Shown here piece by piece: positions 54,155 to 63,978 of a stretch of 64,000 nucleotides of DNA. Under the pieces are notes generated by a model. The model did not search any database. It was not told the origin of the DNA and saw only the letters and a list, made by a program, of their open reading frames with translations. How positions within the stretch are numbered: position 1 is the first letter of the stretch; every line of letters begins with the position of its first letter. Location of the stretch: NCBI GenBank assembly GCA_030068145.1, contig JAPJBO010000417.1:1-64000 (forward strand), written 5' to 3'. The DNA is from Diplonema papillatum. Its lineage: Eukaryota > Euglenozoa > Diplonemea > Diplonemida > Diplonemidae. The translations under genes and the position numbers were made by a program.

Positions 54155-54309
54155 AGAGGTTGTCCCATCTCGAAAACAAGGTTTTAGAGGTTGTCCCACC
54201 TCGAAAACAAACCTTTAGAGGTTGTCCCACCTCGAAAACAAACTTTTAGAGGTTGTCCCACCTCGAAAACAAACTTTTAGAGGTTGTCCCACCTCGAAAA
54301 CAAACTTTT
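54155..54309 (+). repeat. 31-bp satellite, array 1
   Basis: About five units of GAGGTTGTCCCACCTCGAAA plus ACAAACTTTTA. It ends where DIRS-like element 2 begins. Confidence 0.9.
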
Positions 54310-57300
54310 AAAGGAATTGTTGCTGGCTTCTTCTGGCATCATCGCACTCGTTCTGAGGCGGGGTCTGCAGCCGTTGTTCGGCTGGCGTTCCTCTGGCAGC
54401 GCTCGCTCTCTCTCTCTCAAATGACAGTAAGAATGTGGGGTAGGCCCTGCTTATTGTTTCACGGTTGGACGAAGCTAGCGCACAAGGTTTGCCTGTTCTC
54501 GCACCTACTTTCCACAGATGCTCTACAAACTTCGGCCTGAGCTCCTTCCTGCGTTCGTCTGTTGGTGGGTTCTCCCACTTGACGGGTTCCGCCGTGGCCA
54601 CTCCAGTTGAAAGAGAACGGTAAAAGGTCACCAGTCAGGATACTCACAAAACAAACGAAGGGGAACACCGACCATGAGGCAAGCTATGATCGCCGCCGGG
54701 ACGACGTCACGCCACCTGCCCCCTCGCGAGTAAAGAATGCCCTCACCGCAAGTAAAAGTCGCTGTCGATCCTCTTCCGAGGCGTCAGCGGCAAGGGCAAC
54801 TCTTGAAGGGACATCGGCCGGGTTTTCCTTCGTGCTGATCCACGAGATGGACCAGGAACATTTCAAATCCCGTAGTCGGGTCAACGCGTGCACAACTGCG
54901 TCATTCAATGACTTGTTCAACATGCAGTTTTTCTTTCGCGCCACCCCGACCACGGTCGTGTTGTCGACATGGACGTCGACCACGCTCCCTGATACTGACG
55001 GGGGTAGCGCATCCACCGCTCTCTTCAGAGCCAGTGCTTCGAGTGTGTTGATGTGGTGCCAAGCTTCCTGCTCGGTCCATGTACCACCCAACACAGTCAA
55101 TTCTGCTGTCTGCCGGTCGACCAGGACAGCACCCCACCCCTGCAGTGACGCGTCTACGTAGACCGCGTACGGGCGATTCGTGGACGGGCGCGTGAACTTT
55201 CTGCTCACATCGACCGAATCGATCCACGATCGCAGATCTCTCCGTACGGAGGCCGGCACAGGCACAGTCTCTGATTGTGTGCGAGTTCCCTTGTTGAGGC
55301 TGTTCGTTATCCGTCGCAAGAACTTGACGGCGAACCAGAACGAGCCGGGGAACGTATTCACGACTGCGCTCGCATGGAGCAGACGACCGCCGAGCGATTC
55401 TAAATCGCCGGCGGTGGGGCTAGACAGATCGACGGCCCGGATCTTTTCGATCAGGCGAGCCGCCGGAGAGACGGTCTTCCGACCGTGGTCAAAAGTGACC
55501 CCTATAAAATCATAACCCAAGGAAGCGTCGTTACTATCCTCGGGCTTCCAAGAAGCATGTGCCCGTGCGGCCAGCCGATCGAGTTTCTCGGTCTGGCAGA
55601 GCACTGCGGCACGGGATCCACAAAAACGAATATTGTCCACCCAGACATGGACTGTCACACCGTCGGCCGTGAATTCAGGCCCAACGAAGTCTGGGTGACT
55701 TGCTAACACAGCTGTTAGCGTGTGCATCAGCTCTGGTGCACACGAGTGTCCCATTGGCAGCCTATTTAGGACGTAGGCATTGCCTTGTTCATCGAGGAAT
55801 CCGAAGTTCTCTCGAGCCTCCTCCGGGACCTCTACTTGATAAAAGCCACAACGCAAATCACGCGTTGTGGCGCACTCCGACTCGACTACGTCAAGATACT
55901 CCGAGACATGACCCAATGGTACCTGGGCCACGTAGCCCTGGCGGCTCAGCAAGTCGTTGGCCTCCTGCGTCCACAAAATAAACCGCTGGCGCAGGCGGCC
56001 CGCCTTGTCCTCCACGACCGTGAAAGGCACGTTGCGGAAAGTGCCCGGCGTGTCGGAGGGTGACGCAATGCCTAGCCGCACGAGCTCGGAAGCGTGGGAG
56101 TGCATGAGGTGACTCCTCCTCTGCTGGCCCTCGGACGCGTTTTCTCCTTGAACATCCCGGACGGGGAAAAACGTGGCTTTCCAGACTGAGTCGAATCTGG
56201 CGCGAACGTCGGGTCGCATCCTGTGCCGGAGCGCTGCGGTGTCCATGGCCGGCACCGCCGCCACGTGGAGAGGTGCCTCCTTTTCCGCCTGCGACTGTGG
56301 AATGCGCGTGTTGTGCGCGCGTCTGGTAAAGCCGTGGACCCGACGGCCCACCACGTCGCTCAGCGGAGCTAGACAATCCCCCTTCACGTGCGGCGGCAAA
56401 GCTGTAAACCCAGCGCCGGGCATGGCTGGCGGAGCGGGCAACTCCTCGACGGGCAGCAGATCAGCAACCCTGAACTCCGGGACGCTCTGAAGTGCGGAGG
56501 CCAAGGGGAAAAAACCCTCCGGAGAAGGCGCTCCCTCTGCAAAGGCTAGCTCAGAAGAAGGAAAAGGAGCGCCGACCTCCCATATGTCAAAAACAGAAGG
56601 AGCGAACCCCGTGACACCTAGCTGAGTTACTCCTGGTTGCACAGGGATTGGCGGCAAAAGCGGGCCTAGCCCATCTACCACCCCGGGTGCCATCCCGAGG
56701 GCAGGACTCCATCCGCCCACTGCGAGACGTCTCGCCCCCAAAAGGTCCTCCTCCGGGCCGGGTCGCAGCGCATTGCTTGAGCACGCCACGTGTCCCCCTG
56801 ACGGGAAACTACCAACCGGACCGGGTCGCAGCACATCGGGGCATGGGTTGTCACACCCGACACGACCGCTGTGGCCGACGTCTTGCGCTGCGTAACCGCA
56901 GGTCGTTGCGCCTGCGGGGCCTCGCGCTGCGTCGCTCTGCGGACCTGGGTCCAGGCTGAGTCGCTGCGCTGGGGGTTCCCCTTCGTTCGGGGAAGCTCGG
57001 GTAGTTGAACGGATCCCACGGGAGTCAGACGATGCGGCGTTGCGTTGCCGGTGCTCGTCATTGACCAATCCCGTGGGGGTGGTTGGGTTGTTGTTGATTG
57101 TTCGGGGAGGGAGGAGGGGAGCCCCCGATGGGTTCGGCTGCTGCGGAGGCGCCCCTGCCTCGCACTGGTCGCGCTTGCGCCGGCGCCGTATCGCCGGGGG
57201 GATGCGCTTCCTCCTCCTGGGCCGCCTCTCCTCGGACGGCGGTGCGCTGCCCATCTTCCGACGATCCAACCAGAGCTCAGCCACGGCCCTGTCCAGCGCA

Positions 57301-58044
57301 TCCTCGCTCTCCAGCTGCAACCGCATCCGGAACTCCTTCCGCGAGAACCCGTCGCGGGCGCACACGAACTCGATGCGCAGTTCCCGCAGCAACAGCTCTC
57401 CCAACGACACGAACTGACGCCGACCACGCCACCCCTCGAGCGACTCCGCGACATAGAGCCACTCCCTCAAGGGCTCGAACCGGCTCTCCAACACGCACAC
57501 ACAGTCGGACCCGAACGCGTGCCCCGGAACAACATACTCGAGCTGGAGCTCGAGAATCACGTCCTCGGCGCGCTGACCGCATCCGAGGTCCCGCCACACA
57601 TCGCTCGTTCTCCGGTCTCTCATCCCGACATCACCAGAAAAGGAGGAAATGGAAGCGCGTCACGGGTTTTTTCGTGTCGAGGGTGTTTGTGTGCTTTACC
57701 AAAGAAGGAGGTGCGTTAGGCGCTTTGCGGGTCTCCTCGGGTGGCCGTTTGCTTTACCGGAAAGAAGAGGTTGTGCTTTACCGAAAAAAGAGGTTCGCAA
57801 GGCTCTCTTCGGGCGGCCGCGTGCTTGACCGAAAAAAGAGGTTGTGCTTTACCGAAAAAAGCGGTCCGTAAACCGAAAAAAGAAAGAGGAAGGTGAGACT
57901 GACATTCTTTGCTCCTGCTGGGTTTGGGCTTTTGTTGCTGCCAGAGTGACTAGTAGTAACCCCCGCCTCCTCCAAACTCTTCTGGTGTTGGTTTGGGTAG
58001 GTGCTCCTCCTGCCATGCGCTTTGCTCCAATTCCCACGGTAAAC
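54310..58044 (-). mobile_element. DIRS-like retrotransposon 2
   Basis: Minus-strand element set between satellite arrays. The outer ends read GGAATTGTTGCTGG on the left and ATTCCCACGGTAAACC on the right; short elements at 58958 and 59513 have similar ends. One long open frame joins a gag-like head, a Pro-rich linker, reverse transcriptase and RNase H. I see no tyrosine recombinase in it; it is placed here because its polymerase is close to that of element 3, which has one. The frame is open, so it looks fairly young. Confidence 0.7.
54684..57623 (-). CDS. Gag-like/reverse transcriptase/RNase H protein of element 2
   Basis: 979 residues. Residues ~1-125 match the separate gag-like frame of element 3 (FSRKEFRMRLQLESEDALD against MSRRDLLRQIGSQAEDPLD). 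A basic patch (RRPRRRKRIPPAIRRRRKR) and a Pro/Gly-rich linker follow to about 420. The polymerase covers about 440-760 (PFTVVEDKAGRLRQRFILW, LRCGFYQVEVP, NRLPMGHSCAPELMHTL, HVWVDNIRFC). RNase H is about 818-945 (VDASLQGWG, INTLEALALK, HVDNTTVVG, NPADVPSR). It would copy the element RNA into DNA. Confidence 0.8.
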   Translation of the reverse strand: MRDRRTSDVWRDLGCGQRAEDVILELQLEYVVPGHAFGSDCVCVLESRFEPLREWLYVAESLEGWRGRRQFVSLGELLLRELRIEFVCARDGFSRKEFRMRLQLESEDALDRAVAELWLDRRKMGSAPPSEERRPRRRKRIPPAIRRRRKRDQCEAGAPPQQPNPSGAPLLPPRTINNNPTTPTGLVNDEHRQRNAASSDSRGIRSTTRASPNEGEPPAQRLSLDPGPQSDAARGPAGATTCGYAAQDVGHSGRVGCDNPCPDVLRPGPVGSFPSGGHVACSSNALRPGPEEDLLGARRLAVGGWSPALGMAPGVVDGLGPLLPPIPVQPGVTQLGVTGFAPSVFDIWEVGAPFPSSELAFAEGAPSPEGFFPLASALQSVPEFRVADLLPVEELPAPPAMPGAGFTALPPHVKGDCLAPLSDVVGRRVHGFTRRAHNTRIPQSQAEKEAPLHVAAVPAMDTAALRHRMRPDVRARFDSVWKATFFPVRDVQGENASEGQQRRSHLMHSHASELVRLGIASPSDTPGTFRNVPFTVVEDKAGRLRQRFILWTQEANDLLSRQGYVAQVPLGHVSEYLDVVESECATTRDLRCGFYQVEVPEEARENFGFLDEQGNAYVLNRLPMGHSCAPELMHTLTAVLASHPDFVGPEFTADGVTVHVWVDNIRFCGSRAAVLCQTEKLDRLAARAHASWKPEDSNDASLGYDFIGVTFDHGRKTVSPAARLIEKIRAVDLSSPTAGDLESLGGRLLHASAVVNTFPGSFWFAVKFLRRITNSLNKGTRTQSETVPVPASVRRDLRSWIDSVDVSRKFTRPSTNRPYAVYVDASLQGWGAVLVDRQTAELTVLGGTWTEQEAWHHINTLEALALKRAVDALPPSVSGSVVDVHVDNTTVVGVARKKNCMLNKSLNDAVVHALTRLRDLKCSWSISWISTKENPADVPSRVALAADASEEDRQRLLLAVRAFFTREGAGGVTSSRRRS

Positions 58045-58045
58045 C

Positions 58046-58739
58046 ATAGGTTGTCCCACCTCGAAAACAAACTTTTAGAGGTTATCCCACCTCGAAAACA
58101 AACTTTTAGAGGTTGTCCCACCTCGAAAACAAACTTTTAGAGGTTGTCCCACCTCGAAAACAAACTTTTAGAGGTTGTCCCACCTCGAAAACAAACTTTT
58201 AGAGGTTGTCCCACCTCGAAAACAAACTTTTAGAGGTTGTCCCACCTCGAAAACAAACTTTTAGAGGTTGTCCCACCTCGAAAACAAACTTTTAGAGGTT
58301 GTCCCACCTCGAAAACAAGCTTTTAGAGGTTGTCCCACCTCGAAAACAAACTTTTAGAGGTTGTCCCACTTCGAAAACAAACCTTTAGAGGTTGTCCCAC
58401 CTCGAAAACAAACTTTTAGAGGTTGTCCCACTTCGAAAACAAACTTTTAGAGGTTGTCCCACCTCGAAAACAAACTTTTAGAGGTTGTCCCACTTCGAAA
58501 ACAAACTTTTAGAGGTTGTCCCACCTCGAAAACAAACTTTTAGAGGTTGTCCCACTTCGAAAACAAACTTTTAGAGGTTGTCCCACCTCGAAAACAAACT
58601 TTTAGAGGTTGTCCCACTTCGAAAACAAACTTTTAGAGGTTGTCCCACCTCGAAAACAAACTTTTAGAGGTTGTCCCACTTCGAAACAAACTTTTAGAGG
58701 TTGTCCCACCTCGAAAGCAAGCTTTTAGAGGTTGTCCCA
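58046..58739 (+). repeat. 31-bp satellite, array 2
   Basis: About 22 units. Many alternate CCCACCTCG with CCCACTTCG, a two-unit higher-order pattern, most regular from about 58370 to 58680. Confidence 0.9.
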
Positions 58740-58895
58740 CTCACAGTTTCACTGAGGGAGTTGATGCACCACGAAAAGTCGATCAGAGAACTTCACACAG
58801 CCTTCAGGGTGTGGTTGGTTCAAAGAAAGTTCAAGTTTTCAAGGTGACCTCGCCCAAGCTCGTTTCCCCGGGTTAAGGCAGTCACTCAACATTCC
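58740..58895 (-). repeat. Inverted copy of the 60.3-60.5 kb segment
   Basis: CACAGTTTCACTGAGGGAGT... through GTGACCTCGCCCAAGCTCG is the reverse complement of the terminal region of DIRS-like element 3 (about 60300-60486). Confidence 0.8.
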
Positions 58896-58957
58896 CTTGT
58901 CCCACCTCGAAAGCAAGCTTTAAGAGGTTGTCCCACCTCGAAAACAAACTTTTAGAG
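58896..58957 (+). repeat. 31-bp satellite, array 3
   Basis: Two units before the first short element. Confidence 0.85.
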
Positions 58958-59278
58958 GGAATTTGTCGCTTGGGCACCTCGGCCTGTTTCGCACAACTTG
59001 CATGATCGCTTCTGCCGAACCGAATCAAGAAGAAGGGAAGAGGAAGCTATTAAAACCAGCATTTTGCAACGTACGACTTGCGGAAGGGATAGAAAGACTT
59101 GCCAGTTGGGGGATAGGAATCCACCGCAACGACGACGTCACCGGGGGCAAGGGAGGGCGGGCATGAGAATGCTGAGTAGACTTCACCCACCCAGACCACC
59201 CACAAGTACCTGGGGTAGGTAGTGTGTGCGTATTGGGCCTCCATTGCTGGCGACTATTCCCATCGTAAACTGCAATTG
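58958..59278. mobile_element. Short non-autonomous element, about 320 bp, copy 1
   Basis: Starts GGAATTTGTCGCTTGGGCAC and ends ATTCCCATCGTAAACTGC, the ends resembling those of DIRS-like element 2. In the middle it has GACGTCACCGGGGGCAAGG. It encodes nothing and is flanked by satellite on both sides. Confidence 0.7.
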
Positions 59279-59512
59279 TCCCACCTCGAAAACAAACTTT
59301 TAGAGGTTGTCCCACTTCAAAAACAAGCTTTTAGAGGTTGTCCCACCTCGAAAACAAACTTTTAGAGGTTGTCCCACTTCGAAAACAAACCTTTAGAGGT
59401 TGTCCCACCTCGAGAACAAACTTTTAGAGGTTGTCCCACTTCGAAAACAAGCTTTTAGAGGTTGTCCCACCTCGAAAGCAAGCTTTTAGAGGTTGTCCCA
59501 CCTCGAAAACAA
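59279..59512 (+). repeat. 31-bp satellite, array 4
   Basis: About 7-8 units, mixed CCACCTCG and CCACTTCG forms. Confidence 0.9.
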
Positions 59513-59823
59513 GGAATTGTCGCTTGAGCACCTCGGCCTTTTTCGCACAACTTGCATGATCGCTTCTGCCGAACCGTATCAAGAAGAAGGGAAGAGGAAG
59601 CTATTAAAACCAGCACTTTGCAACGTACAACTTGCGGAAGGGATAGAAAGACTCGCCAGTTGGGGGATAGGAATCCACCGCAACGACGACGTCACCTTCC
59701 ATCCGCCATGAGAATGTTGAGTAGACTTCACCCACCCAGGCCACCCACAAGTACCTGGGGTAGGTAGTGTGTGCGTATTGGGCCTCCATTGCTGGCGACT
59801 ATTCCCATCGTAAACTGCAACTT
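59513..59823. mobile_element. Short non-autonomous element, about 310 bp, copy 2
   Basis: Near-identical to copy 1, except that after GACGTCACC it reads TTCCATCCGCC instead of GGGGGCAAGG. Confidence 0.7.
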
Positions 59824-59996
59824 GAGGTTGTCCCACCTCGAAAACAAGCTTTAAGAGGTTGTCCCACCTCGAAAACAAACTTTTAGAGGTTGTCCCACCT
59901 CGAAAACAAACTTTTAGAGGTTGTCCCACCTCGAAAGCAAGCTTTTAGAGGTTGTCCCACCTCGAAAACAAACTTTTAGAGGTTGTCCCACTCACA
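59824..59996 (+). repeat. 31-bp satellite, array 5 (left arm of an inverted pair)
   Basis: About five and a half units, ending GTTGTCCCACTCACACAC, where the array turns round. Confidence 0.9.
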
Positions 59997-60219
59997 CACG
60001 AGGTGGGACAACCTCTAAAAGTTTGTTTTCGAAGTGGGACAACCTCTAAAAGCTTGTTTTCGAAGTGGGACAACCTCTAAAAGCTTGTTTTCGAAGTGGG
60101 ACAACCTCTAAAAGCTTGTTTTCGAGGTGGGAAAATCTCTAAAAGTTTGTTTTCGAAGTGGGACAACCTCTACAAGCTTGTTTTCGAGGTGGGACAACCT
60201 CTAAAAGCTTGTTTTCGAA
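59997..60219 (-). repeat. 31-bp satellite, array 6 (right arm, inverted)
   Basis: About seven units in the reverse orientation (CGAGGTGGGACAACCTCTAA). With array 5 it forms a palindrome whose arms are at least 170 bp. Confidence 0.9.
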
Positions 60220-60625
60220 GGAGTTTCTGCTCTTCGTATTGTCTGACGAGAACTGCCTAGGAGAAAGGGAGAAGTAAGAACACGTCTTTGTAACTGATAG
60301 CACTAACGCAAGGGAATGTTGAGTGACTGCCTTAACCCGGGAAAACGAGCTTGGGCGAGGTCACCGGGGGGTTAGGGAGGGTGGGAAAACTTGAATTTCT
60401 CTTTGAACCAACCACACCCTGAAGGCTGTGTTAAGTTCTCTAATCGACTTTTCGTGGTGCATCAACTCCCTCAGTGAAACTGTGAGAGTTTCTGCTCTTC
60501 GTATTGTCTGACGAGAACTGCCTAGGAGAAAGGGAGAAGTAAGAACACGTCTTTGTAACTGATAGCACTAGCGCAAGGGAATGTTGAGTGACTGCCTTAA
60601 CCCGGGGAAACGAGCTTGGGCGAGG

Positions 60626-63616
60626 TCACCTTCCATCCACCACAACGCCAGTGAGAAACTGCCTCACCGCAAGTACAATTGAATCGAGCGCATCAGCGCC
60701 AATCATGGTCAGCGGTACGCGTGACGGCAAGTCCGCAGGGTTGCCCTCACTCCTGACCCATCGTACAGAAACAGCGCAATTCAAGGAACGCACGCGTTCC
60801 AGTCCTTTAACTACCGCCTCGTTCAAGACGGCACTTTTCAAACAGGACCCCTTACGGGCCACTCCTTTCACAGTGGTATTATCAACCACAATGTCCACTC
60901 TCCCACCTCTAATCGAGGGCGGCAGAGCCAAGACAACTAACTTGAAGGCAATAGCCTCTAACTCGTTTATGTGCAACGAGCTCTCCGCAGAGTTCCAAGA
61001 CCCACCCAACACGGTCACTTCCATTGTGCGCGAGTCAACAAGGACACCCCCCCAGCCTTTCTTACTCGCGTCCACGAAGGCCGTGATACGTGGGGACTGT
61101 TCGAGAGTGGGAACGGCCCTCGGCTTCAGCACCGAGTCAATCCACTCTTGGAGCGACAAACGAACACACGGAGAAACTTCAACTCTATCAGAGGGCAGCC
61201 GAGCCCCTCGGTTCAACGAGTTGGTTATGCGTCGAAAGAACTTCAACGCAAACCAAAACGAGCCCGGAAAAATGCCGGCGACCGCAGAGGCATGCAATAA
61301 ACGGCCGCCGAGAGTCTCGAGCTCGCACGCCAGCACGGTGGGCGACGACTTCAGCGTGTAGCGCGCCTCCATCAGCTTTCTTCGCAACTTCCGTGAGACA
61401 GCCACACGATGAGCAACGTGGTCCCAATCGACCCCGATGAACTCATACCGTGTGGCGGCAGTCTGCGAATCGGACGGCTTCCACGTCAGGCCGCACTCCT
61501 CCGCGGTCAGGTCCAGCCTCCGAGTCGCGAGCCGCACAGCCGGCTTCTTGCCCGCATACCGGATGTTGTCGATCCAAATGTCGACGATGACATCCCGTTC
61601 CGCAAACTCCGGACGCACGAAGTCCTCATGTCCGCCGGCCACCGCTGCCAAGGTGTGCATTAACTCCGGTGCACACGAGTGTCCCATGGGAAGCCGCAGA
61701 AGTTCCCACCAACCACCATCGGAGTCAGCGAACCTGAAGAGATGACGCGACTCCGGCGGGATCTCAATGGCGTAAAAACCCGTCTTGAAATCCCGGGTTG
61801 AGCCACACTCCTCGCGGCTCGCCCCGAGGTAGCCGGAAACGTGTCCGAGGGGCACAGATGCTTCGTAACCCGCCTCTTGAGCGGCTCGGTTACCGTCCAC
61901 CGTCCACAAGATGAAGCGCTGACGCAGCGCCCCTTCCTTCTCCTCCAGCACTGTGAAAGGGACTGAAGCGAACGGACCGGGACCGGTTGAACTGCGGGCA
62001 ATCCCGTTTTCCGCGAGCAAAGATGCATGGTCGGGACGAAGGGTCGAGGGGGACCCGATTGCCGTCTCCGTCTCGACACGGGGAAAGAACGTTGAACGCC
62101 ACGTATCGTCAAAACGTCGGAGGGTTGCCTCGTTCATCCGCGCACGAAGCTTCGCGACAGACATCGGCTTGATCGGCGCGACATGCAATGGCGAAGCGCG
62201 CTCCTCCTTGCTTCGCGGCAGCCGCGTCGAACCGCCTCGTCGGGTGACGGAGTGGAATTGACCACTGCGGAGGTATCCCGTCACAAGTGCTTCGTCACCT
62301 TGCCGGTCTCGAGTGCCCTGGCAAGGTCCACGTCGCCCCCGGCGTACCGGAGTGTGGTCCTCGACAGCGTTCCGGGTCCGCCCTCCTCCTCGTGCTTCGT
62401 CAGCCGGTCGATGAGGTGCGGCGACAGCTTGCCGCTGGTCAGCAACGGCAAGAGGTGCTTCACCGCTCCGCGTTTGATGGAGTGCGCGGTGTACCCCTGC
62501 ATCTGCGTCGACTGGCCCCACAGAGCGTCCAGTGCCGACGTTGTCAACGCCGACAGCGGAGCGAAGGGTGCACACTTCGCGTACAGAACGGCGATTTCCG
62601 CCGTCAACGGTCCCTGGATGACCGCAAACCGCGACGCCTTGAACGGATCCTGCGTCCGCCCCTTCGGCGTCTGGAACCAGTCCACGATGACCTCCTTCTG
62701 CGTCACCAGGAGGAACTGCACTGACGAAAGATTCGCCGCCTCCGCCCAACGCGAAGCCGTCTTCCACGCGACCAGAACCGCCAGACGAACGGACGACTGC
62801 TGCTGCCTGGCCCAAGACACAAGCTTCCGCCTCTCGATTGGCGTCGCCTGGTTCTCCGGGATAGCCGCCCCACCCCCGCGCAAGGCCTTGGCCAAGACCC
62901 GCAGGGGGTGGTTCTCGAACCCCATTGCCCCAAACGAGGCCGACAGGGCCTTGGTGTAGGCAAGCTGTCCCTGGGGCCGGACACCCGTTGCCGCCACGAA
63001 CAGGCATGCCGAGTCCGCGTTCATCCCAAGTCCACGTTCTGTCGTCCATGCCTGCAGCCGCCGCCACAGGCTTCGACGCTCCTGCGTGGTCGACCGGGCC
63101 CACATGTCCGCCACGACCGCCGACATCTTCGTACGAGCCATCTCCACGGTACTCGCACCCTCCTGTGTCCGACCGGTACGGCTCGTGCCTCCAGACGAAA
63201 TGAGGCGGTAGACTGCCATGCCTATCTCCGATGTCGGCATCCCTTCGGTTCCCGGCAACGGCGGCGCACAGGTTGGTCGCAGTGACGATGAGGTCGTTGA
63301 CGGCCGTGAGGAGCTGCAAGCTCGAACCCACATCATTGGCCGGGTCGGTGTTGGTGGCAGCATCGACGCCTCGGTTGTGCGTGCCAACGGGGGATGAAGA
63401 TATACTTGGTGTGTAGGCATGGGAATCGGCGGGGAGACGAACTTTTGAACGGGTGGGGAGTGCGTCGGAAAGACATTCGACGGAGGGAGGAACTTCATTC
63501 GCACGGGAGGTGAGTGGGTCGACGCGACGGTGGAACGAGGGAGGAACTTCATCCGCGCGAGCTGTTGTTGCATTGGAACTGGCTGTTGAAGCCTGGGCCG
63601 GGTGGGTGCCAGTCAT
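60626..63616 (-). CDS. Reverse transcriptase/RNase H protein of element 3
   Basis: 996 codons, but residues ~110-440 lie over the recombinase gene in another frame and look untranslated in this register. The polymerase spans about 470-780 (FASVPFTVLEEKEGALRQRF, FKTGFYAIEIP, LRLPMGHSCAPELMHTL, VDIWIDNIRYA). RNase H spans about 846-975 (FVDASKKGWG, INELEAIAFK, VVDNTTVKG, NPADLPSR). Closely similar to the protein of element 2. Confidence 0.8.
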   Translation of the reverse strand: MTGTHPAQASTASSNATTARADEVPPSFHRRVDPLTSRANEVPPSVECLSDALPTRSKVRLPADSHAYTPSISSSPVGTHNRGVDAATNTDPANDVGSSLQLLTAVNDLIVTATNLCAAVAGNRRDADIGDRHGSLPPHFVWRHEPYRSDTGGCEYRGDGSYEDVGGRGGHVGPVDHAGASKPVAAAAGMDDRTWTWDERGLGMPVRGGNGCPAPGTACLHQGPVGLVWGNGVREPPPAGLGQGLARGWGGYPGEPGDANREAEACVLGQAAAVVRSSGGSGRVEDGFALGGGGESFVSAVPPGDAEGGHRGLVPDAEGADAGSVQGVAVCGHPGTVDGGNRRSVREVCTLRSAVGVDNVGTGRSVGPVDADAGVHRALHQTRSGEAPLAVADQRQAVAAPHRPADEARGGGRTRNAVEDHTPVRRGRRGPCQGTRDRQGDEALVTGYLRSGQFHSVTRRGGSTRLPRSKEERASPLHVAPIKPMSVAKLRARMNEATLRRFDDTWRSTFFPRVETETAIGSPSTLRPDHASLLAENGIARSSTGPGPFASVPFTVLEEKEGALRQRFILWTVDGNRAAQEAGYEASVPLGHVSGYLGASREECGSTRDFKTGFYAIEIPPESRHLFRFADSDGGWWELLRLPMGHSCAPELMHTLAAVAGGHEDFVRPEFAERDVIVDIWIDNIRYAGKKPAVRLATRRLDLTAEECGLTWKPSDSQTAATRYEFIGVDWDHVAHRVAVSRKLRRKLMEARYTLKSSPTVLACELETLGGRLLHASAVAGIFPGSFWFALKFFRRITNSLNRGARLPSDRVEVSPCVRLSLQEWIDSVLKPRAVPTLEQSPRITAFVDASKKGWGGVLVDSRTMEVTVLGGSWNSAESSLHINELEAIAFKLVVLALPPSIRGGRVDIVVDNTTVKGVARKGSCLKSAVLNEAVVKGLERVRSLNCAVSVRWVRSEGNPADLPSRVPLTMIGADALDSIVLAVRQFLTGVVVDGR
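62281..63573 (-). CDS. Tyrosine recombinase of element 3
   Basis: 430 residues with a Pro-rich first 110. The C-terminal ~300 carry the recombinase signature: Arg in WKTASRWAEAANL, the HxxR box in HSIKRGAVKHLL, KH in RLTKHEEE, and Tyr in LRYAGGD. Expected to insert the circular DNA intermediate of the element. It lies between the gag-like and polymerase genes and overlaps the long polymerase frame. Confidence 0.8.
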   Translation of the reverse strand: MQQQLARMKFLPRSTVASTHSPPVRMKFLPPSNVFPTHSPPVQKFVSPPIPMPTHQVYLHPPLARTTEASMLPPTPTRPMMWVRACSSSRPSTTSSSLRPTCAPPLPGTEGMPTSEIGMAVYRLISSGGTSRTGRTQEGASTVEMARTKMSAVVADMWARSTTQERRSLWRRLQAWTTERGLGMNADSACLFVAATGVRPQGQLAYTKALSASFGAMGFENHPLRVLAKALRGGGAAIPENQATPIERRKLVSWARQQQSSVRLAVLVAWKTASRWAEAANLSSVQFLLVTQKEVIVDWFQTPKGRTQDPFKASRFAVIQGPLTAEIAVLYAKCAPFAPLSALTTSALDALWGQSTQMQGYTAHSIKRGAVKHLLPLLTSGKLSPHLIDRLTKHEEEGGPGTLSRTTLRYAGGDVDLARALETGKVTKHL

Positions 63617-63978
63617 TTCCCGCCGGCCTTTCCGTTTCCCGGCTGCCTCGGCCTGAAGGCCGGCTTCTTCGTCGGACCCCTCTCCTTCTTGCCGCGCAGA
63701 ACCGCGGCGGCCTTGTCCAACGGGTCCTCAGCCTGAGACCCGATTTGTCGGAGGAGGTCCCGACGGCTCATCCCCTCCTCCACGTACAGCTTCTGAAGCC
63801 GGAGTTGTTTCAGAAGCTCATTTCCCAGCCTCAGCTGGTCGGGGCTGCGCGTCCATCCCTCGGTGGCCGACATGGCCAACATCCAGCATCGGAGCATGCC
63901 GAACGTGCTGTCGAGCTGCTCGCCACCCGGAAGGTGAGCCCTCCCACACACGTAAGCCGATTCGACGTCCCGGATCAA
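63613..63978 (-). CDS. Gag-like protein of element 3, N-terminus beyond the window
   Basis: 121 codons from the first in-window ATG; the frame may continue past 64000. LRLGNELLKQLRLQKLYV, then MSRRDLLRQIGSQAEDPLD, matches the head of the element 2 protein. It has a basic Pro/Lys tail. Its stop overlaps the start of the polymerase frame by four bases. Confidence 0.6.
   Translation of the reverse strand: MIRDVESAYVCGRAHLPGGEQLDSTFGMLRCWMLAMSATEGWTRSPDQLRLGNELLKQLRLQKLYVEEGMSRRDLLRQIGSQAEDPLDKAAAVLRGKKERGPTKKPAFRPRQPGNGKAGGK

Noticed and set aside
55891-57454. Tyrosine recombinase hidden in element 2
   Set aside because: No HxxR...Y pattern could be found in the overlapping frames; they look like shadows.
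58046-58739. Regular 31-bp repeats resembling a CRISPR array
   Set aside because: Units are contiguous with no unique spacers, no cas genes are present, and the context is eukaryotic satellite.
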